Assembly (NCBI RefSeq): GCF_040581485.1
Contig: NC_090133.1
Coordinates: 27,058,139 to 27,122,138 of the forward strand
Reading direction: 5' to 3'
Origin: Linepithema humile
Taxonomy: Eukaryota; Arthropoda; Insecta; Hymenoptera; Formicidae
Length of the DNA stretch: 64,000 bases
Part shown: piece after piece, positions 1 to 12,320 of the stretch
How the letters are laid out: each line of letters starts with the position of its first letter
Position numbering within the stretch: position 1 is the stretch's first letter
The notes under the pieces: generated by a model
Database searches by the model: none
Told to the model about the DNA's origin: nothing
The model's input: the letters and a program-made list of their open reading frames with translations, nothing else
Translations under genes and position numbers: made by a program

Positions 1-3000
1 TACGAGAAGGAATATTGTGCATATATTTTCGACTTATTTTCGTGCAGAATTTTCGCCTCACTCGCACTTACGTCGTATACGAGTTATCGAAGTAATGTTA
101 TATACCGCGCAAGGAAACGCAGTTTATCTCCGCGGGGATGATGATGTTCGAGGATACGCTGGGTAGGAATGCGATGTCAAAAATACCGTTGGTCGGGAAG
201 TCTTAAAGTCTTGCATATCTTTATAAGTGAACGAATGTAAATGAAGTGCAAATACCTTCCGGCTGAAATTGCGGCTCGCGGATAACGCAACGATCACAAA
301 GGGAGGCTTTTTTCTGTAACGGAAAGAATTTCCCGAAGGACTAGAAAATTAAAATAAGCTGGTAAAATCGATTAACTATAAATTAATGATAAAAATAAAG
401 TTTTTAAATCGACACATAACACAAGGAATTCAGCTTTACGAATTTAAGAAAAAAAAAAAAAAAAATACAATGAAAAATACTTTTCTCGCGCATGAAGTCT
501 CGAGACGCCAAAAATACGGTACCTATTTGTTGTTACTGCGAGCGAGCTATCCTTGGGACCGGCGTAAAAATATGGAAACATAAACTTAGACGTGCAAGGG
601 TGGTCGGGAATAGTTGTTTGTGCAAGAACGCGAAGGAGGAGGACGACGAGGCGCTGAAAGTGTTCCAGAGGCGTTGGTCCTTTTGCAGGACTGCGGAGCC
701 CGTATCGCGTGACAGTGTCCTGCTGTCGGCGCGATGGTATGCGGTAGGAAAAAGGACCGGTCTCAGGACTGTAATCGGGGACACCGGGGCCCGTATCCTC
801 GTGTTATCCTTTGTGCCCCATCTCGAGCGTAATAATGAAGCTGCCGAGACCCTCGCTCGCTCGCTCGCCCGGTTGCTAGGTGGGTGTGAAACGTAAAGTC
901 AGCGAGCTGACGTCTCCCCGAGCTCGGGCCGATGCACCGGGCAGATTGCGAGTATCCTTGCTGAGGTCGAACGCTGAGAGGGATCTGCGCCGAAGGTCGT
1001 TGCCTGCTCGATATACCCGGTGCTCGTCTAGGAATTCGCAACATTCGTCCGTCCGTTCGCTCGCACAAGCCGTTCGCCGCGGGAGATGCGCGCGAGAATG
1101 CTGAACTTTAGTTCGCTAAGTACTTTGACCTTACCTACCAATTGAAATTAATCCTTGGATGGATCCTCGATAGTGAAGCGAGAACTTGAATAGAATTTTA
1201 ATAAGTTTGAGTTAATTGAGCACCGTCGAAAGACAGTCTGAACATTTTTCGGAAAATGATTTCAAGAGAAGCGACAAGTTTTGATGGCAGATATTGAGAA
1301 TGAAATAATTTAATACTAGAAGATGACAAAGATTTTTCTTGTGCTCTTCAAGGATTGATTCAATATTTCGTTGAAATAAATAAAGAAAATTCTTCCAATT
1401 TGCGCCCGCGAGAAAAGCTGTTTTGCAAGAAAAGCAATTATCGTTATTTGAAAAAGAGAATTATTACTTTGAAAAATAAATCTTCATTAATAAATTAATA
1501 AGCGTACCATTATACATATATTATAATAATTGTAAGGAAATATAATAAATAATTATAGCTCCTTACAAATTAACAAAGTAAAAAAATTAAATCTTCCTTA
1601 TTGCTGGGTCTTCTTCCTCGATCGCAGTGAACTCGATTAATTTACCGTGTCGAGTAATATCGATGTGCCTTTCAATTATGATATTCGGCATGAATTTTGC
1701 GAAAGTAAGTTAAACGCGCGACGAGCATCAATCTTATCCAGCAAACGTGTAACATTAGCGATTTACATACAACTCTCGCCGCGTATAATAATGGCGAATT
1801 ATTACATTACACAGTGTGTATTCGTAATATGAAGCAGAAAATTAATTTTACCATACCATCAAATTACTACCGAATAGTCGGGTGTGTGCTTACCGCCGAG
1901 AGTAACCAAGCCCTCCTTTGGACTGTGGCCGATCGGCTCTTCTAAGAACGATGATTATCCGTTTGATTACATTCATTGTCCGCGGAAATGGCAGGAAACT
2001 CCTCGATTACAGATTACTACCCTCATTAGTGATCATCGTCGGCATTAATGACCGTCTGTCAGTCTGGTGACTACTGGCATTCGATTGAGGAGTAACGTGG
2101 CTTTTTCGAAGAACAGTTCTTTTTTCACATCCTGTTGTGGGTGTTGAAGGAACTTCAATATTTGCAAGATATGAAAAAAATTATACACTGCAAATTAATT
2201 GTAATTAGCGACTTCGTTAGAGTGAGTCATCAGCAAGCTGATTAATGAGGGAAGCAAAAATTGGACGATGATGGTAGAAACAAGATTAATCTATCGAAAA
2301 TAAAAATACAGCGAAAGTGCGCTTAAAGATTTTAAAAAATTCTTTCTTTGAGATACACATCTTCTGTTATTCCATCTTTGATTTTTTTAATTTTTTTTTT
2401 ATAAAAAGAAGTTATTGAAAAAAGGCGTTACGATAAAATATTTCAAGAAAAGAAGGGAATAATTACAATAGCTCGAGCAAAATCTGCCGCAGTTCAGAAA
2501 TAGCACGAAGTCCTTTCGCAAGAAAGATGGCAGAAACACATTTTCTAGAATTGTAAAAAGGAAGATCGATCGGAGATAGAATACTAGCTGGAGAAAATAT
2601 GTATCCTAAAAAAGGGATCCCCTCGCATTCTGAGATCCACGAAAAAAAGGAGGCGTACACAATGGCGGAATAATCGGGAGGGAGAACAGTGGGGAATGTA
2701 AATTACGTGTAGGTATTCCCTTTCTGGGCATCTCGGACGAGCGAGAACGACGGAATCGACGGGTGGGAGGGGGAGAGGGGGGGGGGAAGGAGGGGGAGAG
2801 CAGCGGTCCGGTTTTTGCTGGCAGGGTGCAAGGACAGACTGCGACGGCTGCTGTTCCCGCTGCTTGCAACACTGAAAGTGATCAGAGAGAAACGCGGCCG
2901 CGCGCGTACTCTCGCGATCGCTATATACTCTCGGAAACGAGAGTAAAATGTAGACTTGCGGATCGGATTGCGACACTCGCGACACCGAAACACGGATACG

Positions 3001-3253
3001 CAGCGGCCGGCGGTGCGAACAATGGGCGGGCGTTCGCTCACCGCGTTCCAACTTCGGGCCCGGCGTGGCGAGCCGTTCGCTTCGCAAATTCGCTTGTTCC
3101 CGGAGAGAAGTAAATCGATCGGTTAGAAATGTATGAGCAAACAAATGGAAAGGTAACACATCATTTTCCAAACTTAACTCCTCGGCTGTTTGTACGTGCG
3201 ATCTTGTCGGCGAATACTCGGACGCTCACGGCTCCGTTGCCTTTGTTTCGCAG
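1..3253. other. Upstream or intronic DNA of the ZP-domain gene
   Basis: No coding exon can be supported here. The first recognisable ZP exon starts at 3254 in mid-domain, so at least one upstream exon is missing and lies in this stretch unrecognised, or left of the window. Two GC-rich islands occur, at about 480-1110 and 2690-3115. The second has a TATA-like CTATATAC at 2921-2928 followed by a 7-bp inverted repeat (ACTCTCG at 2927-2933, CGAGAGT at 2938-2944). The 134-codon open frame at 492-896 resembles no family I know and is probably chance in GC-rich DNA. Confidence 0.5.
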
Positions 3254-3421
3254 GACGACGGTGGTATCGAGTACTTCAACACCATCGTGGTGCAACCACA
3301 CCTGAAGTTGGTCACGAACCAGGGCAGAGGTTTCCACGTGCGGTGCAGATATCAGACGCGCGACAAAGTCGTAACGAACGACCAGACCCAAGTGTCCATG
3401 CTGCAGTCGCTACCATTGCAG
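3254..3421 (+). CDS. ZP gene exon, end of ZP-N
   Basis: This 56-codon exon is preceded by tttcgcag and followed by gtaaaa; it starts and ends in phase 0. It contains FNTIVVQPH and a cysteine in FHVRCRYQTRDK, typical of the second half of a ZP-N module. Confidence 0.9.
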
Positions 3422-5426
3422 GTAAAAAAAAAAGAATATGCTGCGTATTTGATGCGATAAAAGCTATTATAAAGAATTGTTTAACGCGACGACAAAATCT
3501 GTTTTGTTAAAAAATTTCTTCCTACACATTGAAACGAGAATTTGCTATTGAGAAAAGTTCGATTTGTCGCTAAACAATGTCTAGTTTATACAAGCGAATG
3601 TGAGTAAATTGACAATTTTGAGCTTACTTAAATCGCAAACTATTCACAGTCGACTGCGCCGATGCCCGGATGCACAATGAAGATCTTCAGCGGCGATCCA
3701 ACGCAGCATCACGTGGCGGAAAACGTCAAGATCGGCGATCCACTGACTCTTGTCATCGGCATCGACAAGCAGGAAATGTTCGGCCTGAAGATCTCCGATT
3801 GTCTGGTACGCGACGGTCTCGGATGGGGCGAGCAGCGGCTCATAAACGACGAGGGGTAAGCGAGTGAAAAGAAGTGATAGTTGAAAAGGAGACTAAAATA
3901 TAAAAATAAATATTTAACGCAAGACGAAAATACTATTATAGAATATAGATAATAAATGAGGTGAATTTATATACTTTCGCTACGAAGCTATTTAATCCGA
4001 GTACGTGTTTTGTCCGAACGCAGTTGTCCGATCGACGGCGAGATCATGGGACAGTTCACGTACAATGAGGACAAGACGGAGGCCAGGGTGAACTTCCAGG
4101 CGCACAAGTTCCCGTACACGGCGAGCGTGTATTATCAGTGCAACGTTAGGCTGTGCATCAAGCATGATGGAGGATGCAGCAATACGGTACCGCCGTCATT
4201 ATGATATATAAGCGTCAGCTAGCTCGAATAATGACTATGGGGACCTTCTAAGTACATATTTATCATCCTTTAACGATCTTATAATAGATACCTATCATTC
4301 AAAAATATCAGCGCATTTATGACTGTCACGATTATCTGTAATTGAACCTACTTGCCAAGTGTGGTACGCGAGCGCACGCAGTATTACGTAATTACTGACC
4401 CTGAAAAGGAATACTCGCGAGTTTCCTCAAGACACGCCGAAAATGGTCATCGTCGATAATGTACAGTTCGAGCATTCCCATAATTTTCCTATAGAAGTCG
4501 TGAAGTCGGCAATTGCCAATCTTTCGATTTTATCCTTTTTGAACTAATATAATTGGTGGTCAACTGCAGTCGATACGTATAGCGTTATTAGCGTCTTACA
4601 TTTCCGATTGTTTTCCAGTAAAGTACGCGTCTGAATATTCACACGTAATGATCACTATTCGTTTAAAAATATTCAAATAGCGCGTTAAAAAATTGCTTGG
4701 TAAAGAAATGAACTAATTCGAGCAAAAATCTTGATCCAAAAATATAAGGCACGTTTAGTGTTTTTTTTAAACACGTAGTTTAAGTTGTGTTCAATATTCA
4801 AAAATAGTTTCTTGTTCTTGCAAGTCGACTTCACGCTCCGAAAGCAATGCTTCGTCCAAATATATGTGTTATTAATTATTGTTTCTCGGCCATTTGCAGC
4901 CGCCGTTGTGCAACTCGATCGCCAGACGACGCAGGGATGCTGCCGGCGATGAGGAGGTGAAGAATGTCGAAGGCTTGGACGGCACTCCGGCCACGATCGA
5001 GGTTTACAGCGGTCTTTACGTCAATGAAGCCTCGGACGTCTCGAAGGCAGATTTCTCCGAGGATGTCTTCAGAGAAAGGGTAAGTCTCCAACTGCCGGAA
5101 GTGCACGATAACATCGAGTGTTCCAATCACTTTGACATGTTTTCGAATTTATTTGGATATCAAAAATTTTCAAATTAAGTAAAAAAAAAGAGATGAAGCT
5201 TATTTCGTACGAAATGTAACAGGCTATGGACGACCCGAACACCATTTGCATCTCGCAAAGGAGTTTCGCCATCGGGATCGCCATTGCCGGTCTCATACTC
5301 ATGCTGGCGGTGGTGGCCGCCATCCTGGTGCTGCTCGCCAAGAGGCGGCACAAGAGCGTCTCCACGACGGGATCGTCCATTTACAGCGGACCGTACACGA
5401 ACACTGCCTACAGCCACAGTAGCTAA
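3254..5426 (+). CDS. ZP-domain transmembrane protein, C-terminal five exons
   Basis: Five phase-consistent exons (3254-3421, 3650-3855, 4024-4186, 4900-5079, 5223-5426; 921 nt, 306 codons plus stop) encode the C-terminal part of a zona pellucida domain protein. The order is the end of ZP-N, a complete ZP-C with cysteines in motifs such as MPGCTMKIF, SDCLVRDGLGWGEQ and VYYQCNVRLC, then a furin-type RRRR site just after PPLCNSIA, an acidic spacer, one transmembrane helix (about 24 residues, SFAIGIAIAGLILML onward) and a short basic, Ser/Thr-rich tail. Insect ZP proteins polymerise under the apical membrane and shape cuticle, after furin cleavage releases them. The strong DGLGWGEQRL and GEIMGQF motifs suggest the PAN-plus-ZP subfamily (trynity, neyo, nyobe, morpheyus), but the PAN exons are not visible, so the exact orthologue is not assigned. 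The upstream end is truncated because the 5' exons were not found. Confidence 0.92.
3650..3855 (+). CDS. ZP gene exon, start of ZP-C
   Basis: Acceptor is attcacag and donor is gtaagc. The exon enters in phase 0 and leaves in phase 2. It encodes MPGCTMKIFSGDPTQ, GDPLTLVIGIDKQ and SDCLVRDGLGWGEQ. Confidence 0.93.
4024..4186 (+). CDS. ZP gene exon, ZP-C core
   Basis: Acceptor is gaacgcag and donor is gtaccg. The exon completes a Gly codon, then encodes CPIDGEIMGQFTY, FPYTASVYYQCNVRLC and GGCSN; it ends in phase 0. Cysteine spacing fits ZP-C. Confidence 0.93.
4900..5079 (+). CDS. ZP gene exon, furin site and spacer
   Basis: Acceptor is atttgcag and donor is gtaagt; 60 codons, phase 0 on both sides. 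PPLCNS closes the ZP domain. RRRR immediately follows and is the expected furin-type cleavage site. An acidic stretch (GDEEVKN, SKADFSEDVF) leads to the membrane. Confidence 0.9.
5223..5426 (+). CDS. ZP gene last exon, transmembrane helix and tail
   Basis: Acceptor is tgtaacag. The exon encodes AMDDPNTICISQR, a hydrophobic helix, a KRRHK stop-transfer signal, a short Ser/Tyr tail ending YSHSS, and TAA at 5424-5426. Confidence 0.93.
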   Translation, partial: AMDDPNTICISQRSFAIGIAIAGLILMLAVVAAILVLLAKRRHKSVSTTGSSIYSGPYTNTAYSHSS

Positions 5427-7000
5427 GTCTGCCTCGTTCGGCACGCGATCGAGACGAATCCTTCGGAGACCCAAGCCCGGAGGATCCGCGTTCCGCGATT
5501 CTTCGGACTGCACGAGATGTCTCGGCGGGTCTTCTCGATCTATGTGGAAAATAATTAGATTAGTTGCTTTCGACCGTACGCGATAATCGAAGACGCCGCG
5601 CGCGCGAGGCGCGGTGAAACGAAACGAACGAAATGCGAATCTCTTGCTCAACTGCCGACGCTACTGCCTTGTACTATTTAATTCGACGTTTCGCATGATG
5701 TCATCCAGCTGATGGCGGTGCTTTAAAATGCCTAAGAAACTGATGATAGTCAGGCCCTTTAAGCTTTCTTAGCTCCTTCCTCCTTCATGAATGAGAAACT
5801 TTTGCGATACTCTCGATAATTCGTGGAACGAAATTCACATTCAGTGGTGCAATATTTTGATAAACTACATATTTTTAGCTAAAAGATAAAAATATAATAT
5901 AAAATTTGTTAAATACTAAAAATTACATTATAAAAGTATTTATATATTTTTGAAATTTAAAAAACACTTTATAATTACAAATTTATATTGAATCGTAAAA
6001 TCCCTTAAGATTTTTCGATAAAAATGAAATGCAGAATCCGAAGAAACTTTCTGATCACTACTTTTCTAAGGAAAAGAATATACATCGGTGCTTTTTGCGC
6101 GCAAACCCTTTGAGATCTGTCTGCGACAGAAATGCGAATTTTTTTGAATAAAATCCACTGGTCTTCGCTATTATTCAAATTACTAGAAAATATTGTGCTT
6201 GAAGTAGTGATTGTTCGGCGTCTGTCCGTCCGTATGAAAGCTGTACACTTTAGCAAGACTTATCGTTAATGCCGATCGCGTATATTTAACGAATCGACAT
6301 AGCTCATTCCGTCGAAAGAGTTACGTCACTCCAATATATATATATATATATATTTTTAAAAAATATATATATGTATGTACATACATATACATACCTACGT
6401 AATATACTATATTGTACACTAGTCCGGTATACGCTGTCCTACCTAACACACATACTGTTGCACTAAATACACACATATTCACACACGGAAGCACCATCCA
6501 GCCAGCCGTGGTCGTCTCAATAATTTAACTCTAATTAATTGTTTGTATGTGAATTCACTTCGGTTAGATTTAAGCCGACACATGAATTTTCAAGTAATCC
6601 AAGCAAATATTCCAGTGATGTTTCACGTATTACTTTACTCTCCGGCTTCTCCGTCTGCAATTGATTCTAACGTCATCTGATATTTTTGTAATTCTGTTCA
6701 CAGTTTTGTTCTCAGAAGCAAATGTTTGTTTCAAATTGTTTCTCAATTGTGATTTAATGTGTACAGAAAATATTGATGTCGATATTTCCAATCGCGAATC
6801 TACTAATTCAACTTTTCTTAAATGAAAAATTTAATGTAGAAATCAAGTACGAAATAATTTTGTTCAAATTAACTCCTTGAATAATGAAGCAGGCAATAAC
6901 AAACATAGTCTGCTAATTCTTTGCATTTTTAACTTAATTATAATTGTTGAATGTGTTACTGATAAAAAACAAATCTTGGAAACATAGTAGGAACATATTT
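5427..7000 (+). other. Probable 3' UTR and flank of the ZP gene
   Basis: No coding. The DNA becomes AT-rich after about 5800. An AATAAA hexamer at 6147-6152 is a candidate polyadenylation signal about 720 nt after the stop; the true end cannot be fixed without transcripts. A (TA)n tract lies at 6332-6352. Confidence 0.45.
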
Positions 7001-7046
7001 CTCTTAAAAAATATAATTCTAAAAATGCAACCAAGATTCAGTGAGG

Positions 7047-7047
<1 letters not shown>

Positions 7048-7078
<31 letters not shown>
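7048..7078. repeat. (TG)n microsatellite
   Basis: An uninterrupted TG tract of 31 bases in AT-rich flanking DNA. Confidence 0.95.
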
Positions 7079-7079
<1 letters not shown>

Positions 7080-9058
7080 GGTTATAAAGTGAAGTTACAT
7101 GTAAATGAGCCATCGCCGTCGTAGAGATATTTAATTCACAGCGAGTTTACTCGACTAATCAAATCGATTAAATGCCGAAATGATAAATGTACAAGCGATT
7201 TTATAAATATCATTTCCGATGTCTACGACGATGCGACGCTCGAATGAATGCAACGTGTACGTAAGTGCGCTCGGTCTGGAATCTCAGATTATGTAAATGC
7301 GGAATCGGATTGTAATCCGTTATAACGCTTAAACGTTAATGCAAAATGTTAAATGTTAACTAGTTTAATTGAAACGAGACGCTGCTCCAACGTCGGTATT
7401 CCAAGTCGTTCGAAGATGATCAAGTGAACACGTGTAGCATTTCTTAATACGACGTTTCGTGTGATTCTAATTTAATGCAGCTTAATTAACATAGGATAGA
7501 AGAATATATTATGAATCACGCGCGACGGGAAGACGTTGAGAATATCGACATTGCGCCAGCCCGGGGAGAGCTTAGATCTTAACCGACGAAAGCGAGAAGA
7601 TTACTGCCAACGCAGTTGCGTAACCGGGTCCAACATGGTGGTGGGTACATGACCGTAAAAAAATGTTACATTTTAGGGAGAAATCGACATCGCGTAATGT
7701 AACGCATCGAATGCTGATACGCTAGATCGCCGCGACGAGCTCCTATGTGCAGGAGCGTGCGGTGCAGTTCTCTGCGGAAAATGTAGACGACAGCTGTTCC
7801 GGACGGACCTCGGCGCGTCGAATGCGACACAACGCTTGCGGGCGCCGTCGTGCTTTCCCAAACAAAATTTATTCATGGAACATTTATTCTCTGTGCGCGC
7901 AAAATGTATAGTGCTTGCACCGTTGCTCAAAAATTTGAAGCGTTTTCTAATTTTTAGATAAAATCGTTCATAACCATTTTATTGAGATATTCACTTACGA
8001 GCGTGTAATATTCAAGATTAAAGCAACTACAAAATTACACGTTTTATATGAAAGAAATGAAATCGAAGTTTATGTCGGTATTTTTCATTATATTCTTTGT
8101 AGAAAAAATTAATTTAATAATTGTAAAATGTTCTAAAGCTTTGAGCGATAAGTGTATATTACATACTGTTGAAAAAGAACTCAAAAATCGATACAGAATA
8201 TTACGTACCGTGCAGAGAATACAGAGATGTGTTCTTCAATGCTCTCGCGTTCTTCGACAGCTTCTTGCGCGTATGACAGTCTGCGTACACGCATTTACTT
8301 GATTCAGGGGCGAGAGCATGATTTGTACGATAACGCAGCAAATTGACGGCGTCCGGTTCCCCACTGTGCTATCCCTCGAAAAGTGCAATATACTCTTACA
8401 ACTTCGAGGCGTCCCGGAAGGTCCGTCGGAATCTCTGTCGAGGGTCGGAATCGCTCGGCAAGCGGATCGCGCGTGATCTCTTGCCGCGCCATGGCATTGG
8501 TTCATAGTGATCATTGGGGACAAAAATGCTTCTATAGAATCCTGTTTCTTTTTTTTTTTCTCTCTCTACTTAAGGTAATGCGAGTCCCGATGCTCCCGCA
8601 ATGTTCCTCTGGACCTTTGTCAAAAGAATCTACAACGAATCTGTGTAAATAACGGAAACTTAATAAAAAAAAAGCTAATAATCATAAAATGAAAAATTGT
8701 TTCAATCTCTCTTGCAGGATTCTTAATTCCCATTCCATTTCCAGGATTCTCAAACTATTAATTCTAAACTTAGACGATTTACAATTCGCCACAGAATTCT
8801 ATTCTTAATATTTTACGTAAAAAAAGGAAATCGATGAAATTGTTTCTTCGCAGAGAAATGAGTAATTCTATCTTGAATCTTGTCGCGAATCATAGATCGT
8901 CTAATGTATTGGCTTTAGATTATGCGCAAGTAGATAAAAAAAAACAGGAACGGGAAGTGTTTCGCACGACATAAATAATTGACGCGAGCTGGCAAATTAT
9001 CAAACGAGAGTGTCTTCTTTTTTTATTGAATTATATATATAATTCGTTTTTGGAAAAT

Positions 9059-9105
9059 ATGATATAATATATATAATATATATATGTATATAATATAACA
9101 AGAAA
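9059..9105. repeat. AT-rich simple repeat
   Basis: Nearly pure alternation of TA and ATA units between 9059 and about 9105. No coding or terminal motif is attached. Confidence 0.8.
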
Positions 9106-10818
9106 TATAATTAGAGCGACATGACTTCTATATCAAATTTTTTTTCTTTCTCTCTTTATGATGTTGTGCATTTCGGATGAGAATAATATAGCTCTTTTTA
9201 TTTACGTCACAGAATTGTCAATCGTCTTCTCTTTTCTCATCTCCTCCTCGCGATGCTATTTACACACAAGTTCAAAGCGGTTCTTCGCTTTATCAATCAC
9301 TTCCCCGCCTTCTCGCCATCTTCTTCTCTTTACTCTTCTTCTTTAATTTAAGATTATATCTTTTAACGCTTTTTCTCCGAGTGAGCGAGGAATCGGTGGA
9401 TATTCTCGAGCGTGTGAACGCGTTGGGACATCCATCCGCTGTGCAAATCTTATTATAATAAATATAAATTATATCTCTCTTCCTTAAATACTTATACGCC
9501 CTATGTGTATCCGACGATCGACATTCGGACAAGTGGCGCGAATCGTCGCTCTCTGTCGTGCGCGGGATTAGCAAAATAGGAAAGAACGCAATCGCGATAA
9601 GGTACGTCGCTAAGCATGGAGGCACAGCCACTGGTTCATCCTCGTGTTACACGTATATACTGCAACACACATCACATGCGCAAAAAAATATATATTTATA
9701 TCGATGCACTCGCAACTTGACCGTGTCATCCGACTAACACGTGTCTACTTTCAGGACCGGGCGCCATCGACGCGGCTTAGGGCTAATCCTGGTTGACCAT
9801 GCGCGGCGAAAGATGCTGGAATCGGAAGAGTCTTCCTCCAAAAAAAAAATCGTCTTCCTGCAGTTTCGATTCGAACGGCAATTCCGCTCGAGTAAGAATA
9901 GTGCAAAAGTGCTTTCGAAGTTTCCCGGACGAATGAATATTTCCATCTGGATTACGACTTACGATACAGGAAGAAGATTCGTACGTTATTTTAATCCGTA
10001 ATCTTCAACGACAATATTGTTATGACGTCATTGCGTAGATATACAATCAATGTTGAAAGTAAGAAAGAAGCGAATGGTATTTTGCCTTCCCAATATTTTA
10101 TCTCCGCATAAAAGTTCCGCGATCAAAAGAGCCGCAAAATTTTCACAATTAAAAACGAAAAATCTCTGCAACAATTATCTTTTTAACAATAAAATAAATA
10201 CATAACAGTGTATTTATTTGCCACAATTTGGATAAATAAAAGAAGACAACAAGTGGCCAATTAAATAGTGGGAGATTTAAATTCAATTGTGCAACTCTGC
10301 AATAAAATTAATTGTGCGCACTTCGGTGTGCCATTTTTCAACATTTGATCTAAAACTCGAATGGAACACATCACACCTTATTTCGACGAGGCACAGCGAT
10401 ATTGTCGTGAGAAATTACAGAATACGCGCATACAAGATTGCTGGATCGCCTCCGTCGATGCCACCGGCCTTTACATGTCAAGCGTATCCACCGACTCGCT
10501 TGCTTCGCGCGTTAAATGTAAACACATACACGGCAAAGATATGCTGAACGGCAAGAAACTTCGTTCCCCGGTAACGCACCGACCTAATTCTATCCTCGCG
10601 TCGTTCTAATATATTGCGTCTCGCGGCGAACAAGCGGCGAAACGTTAGCGCTTCTTCTCTCGCAAGCTTGCACGCTCTTTCGCTCCTCTACGAAACCGTA
10701 CAACAAACGAGGAAACAATTTTGTTTTCGTAAATCGCTACACAGAACAATGTACAATTCAGCTATCGTGAGGACTATTCTTAAAGAGAAAATCAACGGAA
10801 GGGGTTCTCTAAATGATC

Positions 10819-10843
10819 AGAGAGAGAGAGAGAGAGAGAGAGA
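10819..10843. repeat. (GA)n microsatellite
   Basis: Perfect AG repeat, purine-rich on the + strand. Confidence 0.95.
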
Positions 10844-11409
10844 TGACAATTCAAGTGTAAGAGAATCAATGTTACAGTTCCGCACTTTTTCGCGTTTCTT
10901 CGCACTTCCGCTCTCCTCCTGTCCCCGTCTTCCGCCGATTTATATTGCTCGCTGTCAATCGTCTTACGTCGCATTACAAAAATAGTAGGAAACGAATGTG
11001 AGGTCTTGCGCAAGCTTAACGACGACACTTGCATCATCCATTCTCTTTCGTCATTCGCATTGTGTTCGAGACTTTCCCTCCCTTGAAAGCGAGTCGCCCG
11101 ATCGAGCGGGGCGCGCGACTGTATCTCTGTACATCTGCGTTTCTCTTCTTCCTTCGTTCGTTCTTTAGAATGTACGGAGGGGAAAAAAATTACAAAAATC
11201 AGTCGAGAGCGATGGGGAGAGAGAAATTCGTCGCACCTGTTCGCGCACGCGATTCGCTCCCCGCGGGCCTTTTGTTTAAGTAACGAGTCCGAGGCGGACG
11301 TCAATTAAAGGGACGCGTAATTGACGCGATACGCGGTAGAAACGACAATCGAAGGCTCCTCGTAACCAGCACTACGCCTTCGCTATAAATTAAATAAATA
11401 CAAGTGTAA

Positions 11410-11410
<1 letters not shown>

Positions 11411-11437
<27 letters not shown>
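11411..11437. repeat. (TA)n tract at transposon insertion point
   Basis: A TA tract runs directly into the ACAGGGTG end of the palindromic element, and TATA continues on its far side at 11822. The insertion target was therefore a TA repeat, which hides the exact target-site duplication. Confidence 0.9.
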
Positions 11438-11440
<3 letters not shown>

Positions 11441-11820
11441 GGGTGATTCAAAATAACCTGATGTCCTTGCAATGCCATATTCTTGAGCGAATTCTGAGAC
11501 AATTTTTCCTTTTACAAAATTTTGTCCGAAGCTTAGTTTTCGAGTTATAATTGAAAATAATTTGCTACTTACGAGTCCGATACAACGGACAGGCAGGGAC
11601 GGTGCAATGCGTCATGAGACGACAGTAAACACTTGACAGTCTCATTATACATTGCGCGTCCCTGCCTGCCCGTTGTATCGAACTCGTAAGTTGCTACCTA
11701 TTTTCAATTATAACTCGAAAACTAAGCTTCGGACAAAATTTTGTAAAAGGAAAAATCGTCTCAGAATTCGCTCAAGAATATGGCATTGCAAGGACATCAG
11801 GTTATTTTGAATCACCCTGT
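11438..11820. mobile_element. Palindromic MITE-like element with ~180-bp inverted arms
   Basis: The segment starts ACAGGGTGATTC and ends GAATCACCCTGT. The left arm (11438 to about 11618) is almost the exact reverse complement of the right arm (about 11642-11820), with a few substitutions. The centre is a short spacer around 11619-11640. No open frame of transposase length is present, so it is non-autonomous. Near-complete self-complementarity plus a TA-rich target fit a foldback or mariner-like MITE, though the superfamily cannot be assigned from the ends alone. It lies 3' of the encore stop codon. If it lies within that transcript it would form a very long RNA hairpin. Confidence 0.88.
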
Positions 11821-12298
11821 GTATATATTTATATAACACGATAACGAAGCAATTGTAAATAGAGTTCTTCAAATTTACGCGCGCGGAACTTGCGACTTAA
11901 ATAATCTGCATCGCGATGCCGAAACAGGTGCGGCGAATTCGCGAAACGCCGACGGGGTTGTAAACGAAAACGGGGAGATGTGAGTTTGAACGCGATCGTT
12001 TTTTTCGCGCGCGACTACGTCCGCGCGCCGGCGCTCTATAGCGAAAGAAGAGAAGCGACGGCCCGACAAGTAACGTCCGCGCGATATCGTACCACACTAC
12101 ATTGCAATACGCCAGCATATCTCCTGGGTACGATTTCCATCCTCTTTCCCCCACCCTCCCCCCGATCTCTATCGGCTCGTTACTTTAGTAGAATCACATG
12201 AATGCCGATCGCCTACAAAATATATTACGGTGCGGCGAGGTGTCGGACGATACTTGGTTGGCGGTTTCCGTGTTGACGGCCGATAAGTTCCTCTGCTT

Positions 12299-12320
12299 TT
12301 TCTTCTTCTTCTTCTTCTTC
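12299..12320. repeat. (TTC)n microsatellite
   Basis: About seven tandem TTC units in a T-rich stretch. Confidence 0.85.

Larger units (their letters stand above)
7001..11437. other. Convergent intergenic DNA or encore 3' UTR
   Basis: No supported gene. The DNA holds AT-rich sequence, microsatellites and small open frames without family resemblance. The ZP gene (+) and the encore gene (-) converge here, so some of it may be encore 3' UTR read on the - strand, but no polyadenylation site can be chosen with confidence. Confidence 0.4.

Noticed and set aside
492..896. 134-codon + strand open frame with several cysteines
   Set aside because: No recognisable domain, GC-rich DNA with overlapping frames on the other strand, no splice context linking it to the ZP gene.
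10361..10609. 82-codon + strand frame starting MEHITPYFDEAQRY
   Set aside because: Protein-like at first sight, but no family is recognised, no splice partners are visible, and it lies in convergent 3' flank DNA.
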